Source: Heterobasidion occidentale
Taxonomy: Eukaryota > Basidiomycota > Agaricomycetes > Russulales > Bondarzewiaceae
Assembly: GCA_039111635.1 (NCBI GenBank)
Contig: JBCAQO010000003.1
Location: 3,720,001-3,784,000 of the forward strand
DNA: 64,000 bases
Direction of reading: 5' to 3'
In this document: positions 54,506-64,000 of the stretch, piece by piece
How positions within the stretch are numbered: position 1 is the first letter of the stretch
Layout: each line of letters begins with the position of its first letter
Program-made: the position numbers and the translations under genes
The notes under the pieces: model-generated
Told to the model about the DNA's origin: nothing
The model's database searches: none
Seen by the model: only the letters and a program-made list of their open reading frames with translations

Positions 54506-57500
54506 ATGGTTGACATCGATCCTCAATCGCAGTTCCTTGGCCTCTGGATCTCTGCAATCACACGCTACAAGCAAGATACGAAATATGACATCCTCGATGG
54601 CAGACTCGAGGCCAATTCCCCCGACACCCTCCTCGTAGTCATCGAGAGGGAGCAGGAAAAGTTCAAGGAGTATCGGAAGAAGGGAGAAAGGGTCAGGAAT
54701 GCTATCAAACCAGTCCTTGAACTGGTCAATAGGTTTTCAGAGACGGTGGGAGAGAGTATAGCAACGGTAAACATTACATCTGCTGCGCCCGAGATAAGTA
54801 CTTGATCGGACAATCACTAGGTCCACCCACCAGCCAAGGCAGTATCTGTTGCCGTTCGTGTATTGCTCCAGGTACGTGTTCTCTTACTTAGTGAAGGACG
54901 AAACACCATCGGCTTATCGATTGTAGGCTGCGAAGGATGTTAGTGCAAATTATGACATGATCATCTGGATGTTGGGGAGGTCAAGAGCTTCATTGAGCGA
55001 CTGAGCGTTTACGTCCAACAAGAGATCACTACACCGTTGAGGAAGATCATTGTGGAGACCCTGGCGCAGTTACTTGTGGTGCTCGGAGTGGCCACAAAAA
55101 CGATGAAGCGAAAACGTCCCGGTGAGGACCTCGTTACGCTCGACCAAATTTCACTGCTGATGACCATTTAAGTTCACTACTTGAAGTTTTTTTGGGAAAG
55201 AACACGGATGTGAAAGAAGCGTTGGATAAGCTACAGGAGTTGTCGAGTCAGGAGGTCCCTATGGTCGCTGCCGTCATCTTAGCGACGACGGCGAGAATTC
55301 GCAGCTTTTACAAGTCTTAAAAGGCAGGCCTTTTCTTTCCAATCCGTTTCATTGAATGACTCGACTCATATCATACCAACAGATGAAAGCCTCCGAGCCA
55401 AGATTCGCTCGTGGCTCAGCCCACCCGATGCATCCACAAATCATCACAGCGCGCTAAGCACGCGACAACCTGGAACCGGCGAATGGTTCGTGCATGGAGA
55501 AACATTTCTGGGATGGACGAAAGCTCCCAACTCGCTCCTCTGGATGCATGGCATACGTATGTTCATGAGTGTTCGTTTCAACTATTCGGATATGTTCTGA
55601 TGAGAGGCTTTCCTATAGCTGGCAACGGTAAAACAGTTCTTTGGTGAGGCCATTTTGATATGGGGATGCGTGGCGATAATTAACGCACATATTCCATTAC
55701 AGCTCAACTGTCATAGAAACCCTCCAACGCGACCATTGCCCACCTTCATCGTCCACTGCCGTGGCGTATTTCTACTTTGACTTCAACGATCCCGGGAAAC
55801 TGCTTTTTAGGAGTTTTATACACTCGTTGGTCGCGCAACTCTTGTTCCAAGGCCCTGGGACCCCTGTCGCTTTGAAGAATCTCTGCGTGCGAAATCACGA
55901 CGGTACTCAGCAGCCGAATCTGGATGATCTGATCGCGATCCTGAAGGCAATGATTGGGCTGTTCAGCCAGACCTATATCGTGATCGATGCGCTTGATGAA
56001 TGCACTGGCTCAGAGCGAGAAGGCATCCTAAAATTCTTGGCCAAGATGAAGAGTTGGGATCTCCAAAATCTGCATGTTCTGGCCACGAGTCGGCCTGTGC
56101 CCGGGATCGAGGAGGTAACAAAGCATTTGTGCGCTTCTCGCGTCGATCTCCAAGGTGAAACGTATCCCATCAATCGTGACATTGACCAGTACCTTCAAGA
56201 ACTACTGGAAAACGACCCTGATCTCCGGAAATGGGGAACTACGGAGAAGGCGTTGATCACGGAAAATCTTATCAAACGTGCAGATGGGATGTACGTGAAA
56301 CCGTTGTCCGGATAGCACGAGCACTTACGGAAATTGATTATCAAGGTTTCAATGGGTGCGTTGTCAATTGGACAGCTTGCGAAACTGCGTCACATCCAAG
56401 GATCTCGAGACGGCTGTAGAGTCCTTGCCGAAGACACTGGATGCAACGTATGAGCGATTACTGCAAAATATTCCAGATGAGCACCAAGAGAAGCTTAATC
56501 AGATCTTACAATTCCTCTGCTTCTCAGAACGTCCGATGTTGCTTGGAGAACTCGCAGAGGTTGTCACTGTGGCTATAGACTCTGAAGGAAAGGCGCTATA
56601 CGACTCTAGGAACCGCATGCGCGATCCATCGGATGTGCTCACAATATGTGGCAGTTTGGTCGTTCTATCAGCCAGTGCTGCCGATACTCTGTCTTTCTAT
56701 CGATGGCGCCCTAAATTTCCTCTCGAAACGCTCGCAGCACGGATTGTCCGATTGTCGCACTTCTCTGTCAAAGAATACTTGGTCTCTAAACGGATTCGAA
56801 CAGGTAGAGCGTCAGATTACAGTGTCAATACAGAGCTCGCCAACAGGTCTATTGCCATGACATGCATCGTATACCTGATGCGATTCGACACAGACAGACT
56901 GGACGAGAACAGGATGAAAACAGAAAGGGATGTCGCTCTAGCTCTATATGCGGCACAGCATTGGGTCAACCATTTCCAGCAGCAGGGCCCAAATACTCAT
57001 CAGCCGCTACAGGATTTAACACAAGAGTTCTTTCATCTCCCCCGGCGAGCACATTTCCTAAATTGGATCAGGATGTATGATTTGGATAGATCTTGGGCTA
57101 TCTCGAAATGGCATCGTGAAGCCAACACCATCCTTGATCCTCTGTACTATTCATGCAGGGCAGGATTTCTAGATACCTCAAAATGGTTACTCGCCGGAGG
57201 TGCAGACGTCAACACGCAAGGAGGATATTATGGGAACGCGCTGCAGGCGTCGTCGTACAGTGGTCACGAACCCATCGTGCGACTGCTCTTAGATCGAGGT
57301 GCCGAGATCAACGCGCAAGGAGGACCGTACGGGAACGCGCTGCAGGCGTCGTCATACGGTGGCACGAACCCATCGTGCGACTGCTGCTGGATCGAGGTGC
57401 CCAAATCAACGCGCAAGGAGGAGAGTACGGGAACGCGCTGCAGGTGTCGTCGTACAGTGGTCACGAACCCATCGTGCGACTGCTCTTAGATCGAGGTGCC

Positions 57501-57833
57501 GAGATCAACGCGCAAGGAGGGCTTTTCCTGAACGCGCTGCAGGCGGCGTCTGACAGTGGTCACGAACCCATCGTGCGACTGTTGCTGGATCGAGGTGCTG
57601 TCGTCAACGCGCAAGCACTGCAGGCGGCGTCTGACAGTGGTCACAGATCCATCGTGCAACTGTTACCGGATCGAGGCGCCGACATCAACGCGCAAGGAGG
57701 AGAGTATGGGAATGCGTTGGAAGCAGCATTGGTGCCTCGTTATCCGTCACGGAATCCTCTTCTTGTGAGGCTGAGATGGCTCGCCGGTGCGCGACTCTAC
57801 ACCATGCAGTCCGAGGCGCATTCAGAGGAGTAA
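54506..57833 (+). pseudogene. NLR-2: Goodbye-NACHT-ankyrin STAND protein, two frameshifts
   Basis: Exons: 54506-54766, 54821-54871, from 54927, from about 55380-55556, 55619-55643, 55703-56291 and 56345 onward. Goodbye (SQFLGLWISAITRYKQDT, HPPAKAVSVAVRVLL) is shifted by loss of one G at 54974-54977. NACHT has GIPGNGKT on a 25-nt exon, VIDALDEC and TSRPVPG. A helical domain (SLPKTLDATYERLLQNIPDEHQ) leads to 6-7 ankyrin repeats of the NALQASSYSGHEPIVRLLLDRGA type; a one-base loss at 57361 shifts the frame, and the array continues in frame +1 to TAA at 57833, earlier than in the relic at 8332. One repeat near 57610 lacks its loop. It is a likely receptor of the fungal NLR class, non-functional as written. 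Confidence 0.85.
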
Positions 57834-60480
57834 ATTGTGCAGCCGCCAAAAGTGGACTCAATAATGTTGGATAGAAGCGCGGAAAGTTCGGACGCGCGCA
57901 GTATCAAGCGACGAAGCTGGTCCTGAATGCAGGATCGAGGACATCGTGCGTAGATTCAGACATTTACTTCAGGCATTTCACCAATTGATTTCATTCTCCT
58001 GTTCCAGTTCGGATTCGGCGCTGTAGATACCGGTGTGACGCAGCCTTTGTACCATAACAGCCCCGGACGTCGTGCAGGCTAGGCTCTGGCGTCTGTACTT
58101 TGTAACAGCTCGTAATATACCGGAACACGCATACAATCGCATCTCGATAGCACCGTTCCCTATAGTTGCCTTGGCATCTTGACCGATAGCATTTGTCTTA
58201 GAAATTACCTTGTCACAGGCTTCCGGATTCCTGGTGTATGCCGCTCCAGCAGAGAGCAGGGGACAGTCGACGAGTGGCCCCACATTGGAAGGAAAGAATT
58301 GACAGTCAAAACACCAATTAAAGCCTACGTACCGCGCCGTGATGCCAGGTTTGCCACTACTCGCCAATTATGTGACATTCTTCGCTGACACACTGATGCT
58401 ACTGTAGATTTTTCTTCTGCGTCCTGATTATGGTACGGAGAGGAAAGATAGAAGCGGGACATACTGGTGCATGGAAATTGAAGTCGACACGCTTCGAAGG
58501 AGATTGCCTGTCCAAGTGGATCCAGCAGCTCGCGCGCAACACGGGGCTCCATCGTCGCCAGAGTCCATTTCAAACCCCATAGCTTCGTTCCCGCTGGTGC
58601 GCGATGCCTTCGCATCAGGAATTCTGCAAGATAAGCGCAGTCGAGGAGGTGTGTCTATGTCTACAAAGTTATCAGCAAGAATCAGAGGAAGGGATGAGGG
58701 ATTGATCATGTGCAAATGCAGGAGTCGGAGGCGTACCATCGTATCACCGTCCAAACCTAGCGACGACTCTGTGTCTAGCAGACATAGGTGCAGAGGAGAG
58801 GGTCTAGACACATCGATGTTCAAGAGACCGTCGGGATAGGGCGGGGGAGTAAAATACAGAGAATTTCTTGGACTGAAGTAGCATGCGCCAGTATTGATCT
58901 TGATCGTCGTCGGAGGTGATGGGGGCGAGTGTATGGGAGACGAGGCCTGCGAAACTCGCGGAGCCGGCGCTGCACGTGATGTTTCCCTCATCCAAAACGT
59001 TCCCTTCCGACCTCGGGAACAGCGAGTGCATTCCGCTTGGCCTCGACATTCGGCACTTGGCATGGTGAATGAAGGCGAGAAAAGGGAACGGATTAGCGTT
59101 CCACGCTCTGACGCGTCTGCCCACAGCACTCCCTTGCCCTACAACCCTGCCTCCCTTCATTTCACGGCTCCCCGACTGCCGCTCAAGCGCTCAAGGCCAG
59201 CCCGCCTGCTCCCTGCACCCCTCGTCGTGGTCTGGCCTCAGATCGGCCCGTTCTGCGGTCTGTCTGTGATCATGGCCGTCTTGGGCCAGCTTTCTCGACA
59301 GCAATGGCCCGCTGCTCCTCGCTAGCTTGGTGTGTATCCTCTTTGCAGTCACTGCAGATGTCCCATCACCACCGCTGCTCCCTTCCCCGCTCTTCTCCCT
59401 GCCGCGGTCCGTGTTCCCCTGTGGTACCCACGCCCTGACTGACCCCCGCTTCGGCGCCTCCACCATCCCCATCTAATCTACGGCACCCACGACGCCCTGC
59501 TCCGGCAGCTCCGCGCACTCTTCAGTACCAGCCTACCAACTTCTTCTGCCTGCTCCCACTTGCGCGTTTCTCCCAGCTCCGCTGGCTCGCCGCCGCCCTC
59601 GCCTGCGCGACTACCATTACCGCGATGAAGATCACAGGCATCCCTACAAGCCCGCACGCCTGCGCGACCGTGCTGCTCCCCAGCATCGTCCACGCCGTCG
59701 ACGAGATGGTGTGATACTTCTTGCCCGTCGTGCGACTGTCGTCCGCGGTTGCGGTTGCGGTTGCGGTTGCACTGCCCTTGCCCACATCCGCCGCACTGTT
59801 GGCAGTGCTGTTTTCGGTTGGATGCTTGCGGCATGCTGGGATATACTTATTTAATACTCACAAGAGAACATGGAGGACTTACAAGGGGTAGATTGGGAAC
59901 CAGACGCGACGCAGCTGAGGGGGACTGCGCAGCGACGTTCGTGTCACGTGCTTCTCCTCGCGGACACTTGTTCAGTCGGAAGCCTACCGCCCGGGCTCGC
60001 ATGGCCTTTTTCACTCTACCTGGCGCTATCTTGTTCTTCTTCACTTCCCTCCTTGCATTCTTGCCTTCACCATGACGCTTCCGCAGACTCGCAGCTCGCA
60101 GCGTTTGCCTCCGATCACATCTATCTTTGTCTGTCGTTCTGGCCCTTTCCGCGATAAGGACACCAAAAGGACATCATGTGCATCCGTTCTACAAACGCCA
60201 GCTTATGAGGGTAATCTGGGCCAGGTCTTTTGAGCCGATTACGAAAGCACTTACGGACACGACAACTCCTTTTGCTTCATGATCTGCCCTAGTAAAAAAA
60301 TAACGGCCACCCAGCATGCTCATGATGCATTGTTCTACCAGAGCTCTTCACATCCCTCTTGCGGGAGTGGGGCTGCGCAGGGACCCATGTCCTCGGGGCA
60401 ACCACAATCCCTACATAAGAGTAAGCTGCAAGTACCCTGCGCCTCCATTCGATTCCCCTGAACCACCCACAAAACAGCAG
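57834..60480. other. between NLR-2 and the RRM gene; possible decayed minus-strand gene
   Basis: The first 130 bp continue the NLR tail homology (cgacgaagctggtc also at 8320). The minus strand has a 233-codon frame at 59129-58428 without a recognised domain and a frame at 59785-59522 with one probable membrane segment (ACGLVGMPVIFIAVMVVAQ) preceded by an Ala/Thr repeat. The latter resembles 52129-51878. A gene cannot be assigned with confidence. Confidence 0.3.
59739..59775 (+). repeat. (GGTTGC)n microsatellite
   Basis: Four to five tandem GGTTGC units. On the minus strand they encode an Ala-Thr or Arg-Asn run, depending on frame. Confidence 0.8.
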
Positions 60481-60481
60481 C

Positions 60482-61201
60482 ATGAACATCGCCACATCTT
60501 CTCCCTGGAACATCGTCGACCTTGACGATTCCAAAAAGCCGGTCAACGAAGAGGTGCGTATGACCGCTTGGATTCGGTAACACCCTTCTAAAGCTCACTC
60601 ACTCACCTGCAGGCTCAGCATCATCATGCCTCCAAGGGCACGACGGACCCCACATTCACGGAAGTCCTCATCACGGGCTTCGATCCCACTGTGACCATAA
60701 TCGACCTGAACGCACGCTTCGAACAATACGGGAAGATCATGACCACTTATGTTCCACAAGATCCGGCGAGCGGGAGAAGCAGAGGCTTCGGATTCGTGAC
60801 TTTTTACAAGCATACAGACGCTCTCAAGGCGGTGAACAGCGCGAATGGAACCATGTTGAATGGTCGGACGATGACAGTGTCTCCATCTCGGAAGACACCA
60901 GACCGAGAGGTGTCCTCAGCAGCCGGAACAACACAGGATCAGAAGGATACCCGCCAGAAAGCCACAAAGCAGGCGAAGGTAAGTTTATGTCGTCTGTGCT
61001 AGACGCTATAATCATTGTTTTCAACCATAGGCTCCCGTGGCCACTCAGCAACAGCTCAATAGGGGCCCAAAGCTCTTACCAAAGCAGGTATGCTAAATCG
61101 TTCTCTGCACATTGAATCCATATTGATAAACGCTGCAGACAGGAGGGTTGGCCCGGAAGGGAAAAGGAAAGCGTGTCTTTGAAGATTTTTCACTTGTTTA
61201 G
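60482..61201 (+). CDS. small single-RRM RNA-binding protein
   Basis: Four exons, 60482-60553, 60613-60978, 61031-61087 and 61139-61201, all joined in phase 0 across GT-AG introns of 51-59 bp, encode about 185 residues. One RNA recognition motif spans roughly residues 41-118, with RNP2-like VLITGF and RNP1 RGFGFVTF, and a betaalphabeta order (TIIDLNARFEQYGKI, DALKAVNSANGTMLNGRTMTV). The C-terminus is basic and Gln/Lys-rich (KGKGKRVFEDFSLV). It probably binds RNA in nucleus or cytoplasm; the target is unknown. It is one of few genes in the window with no defect. The ATG opens the first exon with a good downstream splice pattern. Confidence 0.85.
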
Positions 61202-61660
61202 CGGTCACTCTGTAAGCATCGGTTGCGCATTTTGAGGCTTCCTCGATTCACTGGAACATCAGACTTTTGAGGATGTGAATGCTCAATGGGCGCCATTCTT
61301 GTGATGAAGACGGATCGAGGGCATTGAAGACCGGAATGAGACGCGTTCGTTCGTTTTGGAATAGTTGGCACCCACTGTCCTGAATTATGAAATGCCGTGC
61401 CATGAATTGCTATCATGTTGAATGTATGGATTGCTGTCGCGTAGTTTGTAATTGTACTTATCACTCAATGATTGAACAAAGTCTGGGTAAGGTAGACGCT
61501 ACGGTCATAGGGATAGATCTCGGAGGCCAAGGAAAACAAACAGAGCCACACCACGCATGATATCTAGATGAATATATAACGGTGAGATCAATATGGTGCT
61601 GTAGAGGTATTTGACAAGCCTGTACGAAGGGTATGAGTATGAGTCCTACGGCCAACACGA
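61202..61660. other. no gene recognised
   Basis: 3' flank of the RRM gene up to the ankyrin scrap. Short frames only. Confidence 0.5.
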
Positions 61661-61860
61661 CTTCCGCAAGCAAGCAAGAGAGTACGGGAACGCGCTGCAG
61701 GCGGCATTTTGTGTTGATCACGAGTCCATCGTGCGACTGCTGCTGGATCGAGGTGCAGACGTCAACACTCGAAGAGGAAAGCGCGGGAGTGCGTTGCAGG
61801 CAGCATTGACTCCTCGTGATTTGTTCGTGACGGATTTCCAAGGTGGGGCATGCCCATGCC
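61661..61860 (+). pseudogene. terminal ankyrin scrap of an NLR
   Basis: Encodes EYGNALQAAF-VDHESIVRLLLDRGADVN and the following GSALQAALTPRD, matching the last repeat and tail of the other NLRs (e.g. NALEAALVPRY at 57720). Nothing upstream is NLR-like. Immediately after it, the duplicated 5' flank of NLR-3 begins, so an NLR 3' end is joined to the next NLR's 5' flank. Confidence 0.7.
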
Positions 61861-62843
61861 ATGCTTGGTATCCGTGTTGGAAGGCATCTGTATGTCAGAT
61901 ACCGACGTTATATTGAAAGCTCTCTGTTCGTACGTGCTTGCCAAAGTTGAACTGGGTACCAGCTGCTCTATTATTTTCGTCGCGGACCTGTAGCCTCCGG
62001 TATTCTGACCAGATCGAGAGATCACCATTAACATTCATGCGACAAGCAATCTATTCGACTGTTTGCGTCCACGTCATCCACAGACGTACCGGAGACTAGA
62101 TAAAATCCACGTCACAGACCTCCCGAAACCACCTTCACGGTGCCCGTGAGCACCGTTTGACCGATGTTCACTCACGCTTGCATCCCACCTTTGATACTTA
62201 TAGTCTATTTCACCGGCACTGCATGTCTTTCTTCCCTGTCTTTCCTCATCCTCGACACGAAATTCTCCCCTCCCTGTCTCTCTCCGACCACGCGCCACAC
62301 GAACTGTTGCTCATCCCGAGCGTGCAGACTGCAATTGAAGCTAGCTGAACGATGTGGAGAGGGTGCTGCGGCGCTTAGAAGGGGTGGATGGAAGCTGTCA
62401 ACGATGTCGGGAAACATGGTCGGCGGTGATGCATATGATGCCGTTTTTTGTGCGAGTCTTACACTTGGATTAAAAATAGTAGACGTTCAGGATAGTAGAG
62501 TATTGCGAATCAGCGAGAGGTAAGACTCGCATATGCTATTTCGCATGCAGTAAACAAGACTAACTACGCTTCATCTGACTTTAGAACCTGTTTCTCATCA
62601 TTTCTACAGGCGGATCTTGCGAGCGTTCCAAATATCTCAGCGTCTCCCGTCTGAGCTTGAGTCTCGAATAGGGAACAGGGCTTATATTGTTCCTTTCTGG
62701 GATTCACTGATATATGGGGTTCCGAAGTAGCGCTCACTCCTCGTGTCCTAGGGTCTGCTCTGTCCACTTTGTTGTAATCGTACACCTCTCCCTCTGCCCC
62801 CACCTTTCCCACCACACCTGTCCTACGGACCACTTTGTGGAAG
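61850..62843 (+). repeat. 5' flank of NLR-3, copy of 43128-44095
   Basis: Aligns in the same orientation with the NLR-1 flank over nearly 1 kb, with many substitutions and small indels. It includes the leader up to 'cctacggaccactttgt'. Confidence 0.75.
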
Positions 62844-64000
62844 ATGGCACATTCGAATCCTGAATCGCAATTACAGGACACTGGATCTCCGCGATCGAGA
62901 AGTATAAACAGGTCGCCAAGAGCGACCCGCTGGAAGGTCGCCTAGAGGCGAATTCCCCTGATGCTCTTTTCAAAATTCTCGACGAACAGCTAGTCAAATT
63001 CAAGGATTCTCGGAAGATTGGAGAAAGAGTTCGCAATGCGATCAAGCCAGTTCTCGACCTGGTGGATACAGCCTTAGAGGCAATAGGAGAGGGTCTCGCG
63101 ATGGTGTGCAACACGTCTGCCTTGCTTTTCCGAGACATATGTCTTATCTTGGATGATATCAGATGTTTCCCCCAGAGAAAGCGTTTTCTGCCGCTGTTCG
63201 GGTGTTGCTAAGGGTATGTGTTCCGGTTCTTGTCTAGAAATGAAGTTCAATGCCGTCATCGATCCTAGGCCGCGAAGGACGTCAGTGCAAACTATGACAC
63301 GATTGTTGAGATGTTTGAAGAGCTTAAGGGCTTCATTGGACGTCTGGGTGCTCACAACCGAGAAGAGATCACGAACATTGAAGAAAATCATTGTCGAGAT
63401 CCTTGCTCAGCTGCTGGTAGTGCTCGGAGTGGCCACAAAGTGGATAAAGCAGAGCGTCCTAGTAAGAACTCATATTGTTCACTGGGTAGCATTGCTGATG
63501 ATGTTCTAGCTCAATACTCGATGGTTCTTCTCGGAAAGAATAAGGAAGTGACAGATGCGATGGAGAAACTACGGGTATTGTCTAGCCAGGAGGTCCCTAT
63601 GGTCGCTGCCGTCATTTTGGCGACCACGACTAAAACTGCACAGAATATGCAAGCCTTAACAGGTGTGGTGGTCATTTCATGTGATTATACTGGATATCTT
63701 ATATATATTCGACAATGCAGACAAGGTATCTATGGTAGCGGAAGTGATGGTATCGAAGACAGGTGAAATTTCTGGAAATATTCAGGCTTTGAGAGGTATA
63801 TTTTTGTTTACAGGCGGTTATCACATAGGTCTCATAGATTGACTGTGTAGACGATGTACTCCGAGAGAAGATCCGCTCGTGGCTCAAGCCACTTGATCCG
63901 ACCACGAACTACAACACCGCTATAGAAGCACGACAAATTGGAACTGGTGACTGGTTTATACAAGGACAGGATTTTTCAGCCTGGAAGGATGCTCCAAACT
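62844..64000 (+). pseudogene. NLR-3: Goodbye domain and NACHT linker, frameshifted, cut by window edge
   Basis: From the ATG at 62844 the sequence follows NLR-1 closely. A one-base loss at 62880/62881 (gacactgg against gacatctgg) and another near 63372 shift the Goodbye frame. The splice acceptor lost in NLR-1 is present here (gatcctag before gccgcgaag, 63270). Recognisable parts are EGRLEAN-SPDALFKILDEQL, KDVSANYD, ILAQLLVVLGVATKWIKQ, LSSQEVPMVAAVILATTTK and the linker TGDWFIQGQDFSAW at the right edge. The NACHT domain lies beyond the window. As written it is a pseudogene. Confidence 0.8.

Overview
The window reads as nuclear DNA of a mushroom-forming basidiomycete (Agaricomycetes). The evidence is genes split by many introns of about 45-60 bp, fungal STAND/NLR genes of Goodbye-NACHT-ankyrin type, a Plavaka (CACTA-like) transposon with its usual accessory gene, a chromodomain Ty3/gypsy element, and DUF6532-like proteins. 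No rRNA, CRISPR array or clear functional tRNA is visible. It looks like a repeat-rich, fast-changing genomic island and not a housekeeping region.

Layout: 1-7.05 kb holds two copies (A, B) of a dispersed unit built around a minus-strand gene for a Pro-rich two-zinc-finger protein (ZnF family), followed by an ankyrin-only NLR remnant on the plus strand (7.05-8.33 kb). A 10.8-kb Ty3/gypsy chromovirus lies at 9981-20822 with 619-bp LTRs and a CTAGT target duplication; its genes are on the minus strand. At 21.5-24.3 kb are decayed ZnF copies F and G, split by a small inverted-repeat element. At 24.3-29.1 kb is unit C, with the only uninterrupted ZnF reading frame. At 29.7-30.37 kb is a DUF6532-like gene whose tail is fused to ZnF copy D (30.36-32.76 kb). 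A Plavaka element with two divergent genes (33.2-39.8 kb) interrupts unit D, which resumes near 40.1 kb. NLR-1 is at 44.1-48.0 kb, ZnF copy E at 48.95-51.4 kb, NLR-2 at 54.5-57.8 kb, an intact small RRM gene at 60.48-61.2 kb, an ankyrin scrap at 61.66-61.86 kb, and the start of NLR-3 at 62.84 kb, running off the right edge.

A recurring theme is a minus-strand ZnF gene followed a few kb to the right by a plus-strand NLR or its remnant (B/ankyrin relic, D/NLR-1, E/NLR-2), i.e. a divergent pair duplicated as a module. In known fungal allorecognition loci an NLR often sits next to its partner gene, so the ZnF/NLR pairing is the most interesting system-level hypothesis; it is inference. Almost every long gene here carries one or more single-base indels, many in homopolymers, so pseudogenisation and base-calling error must be separated before function is assigned. 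The retroelement has well-supported unusual features: a self-priming primer site, two matched GATTTTTC frame-change sites, a gag frame open 154 codons upstream of its first ATG, and 17 copies of a 20-21 bp motif in its 3' region.
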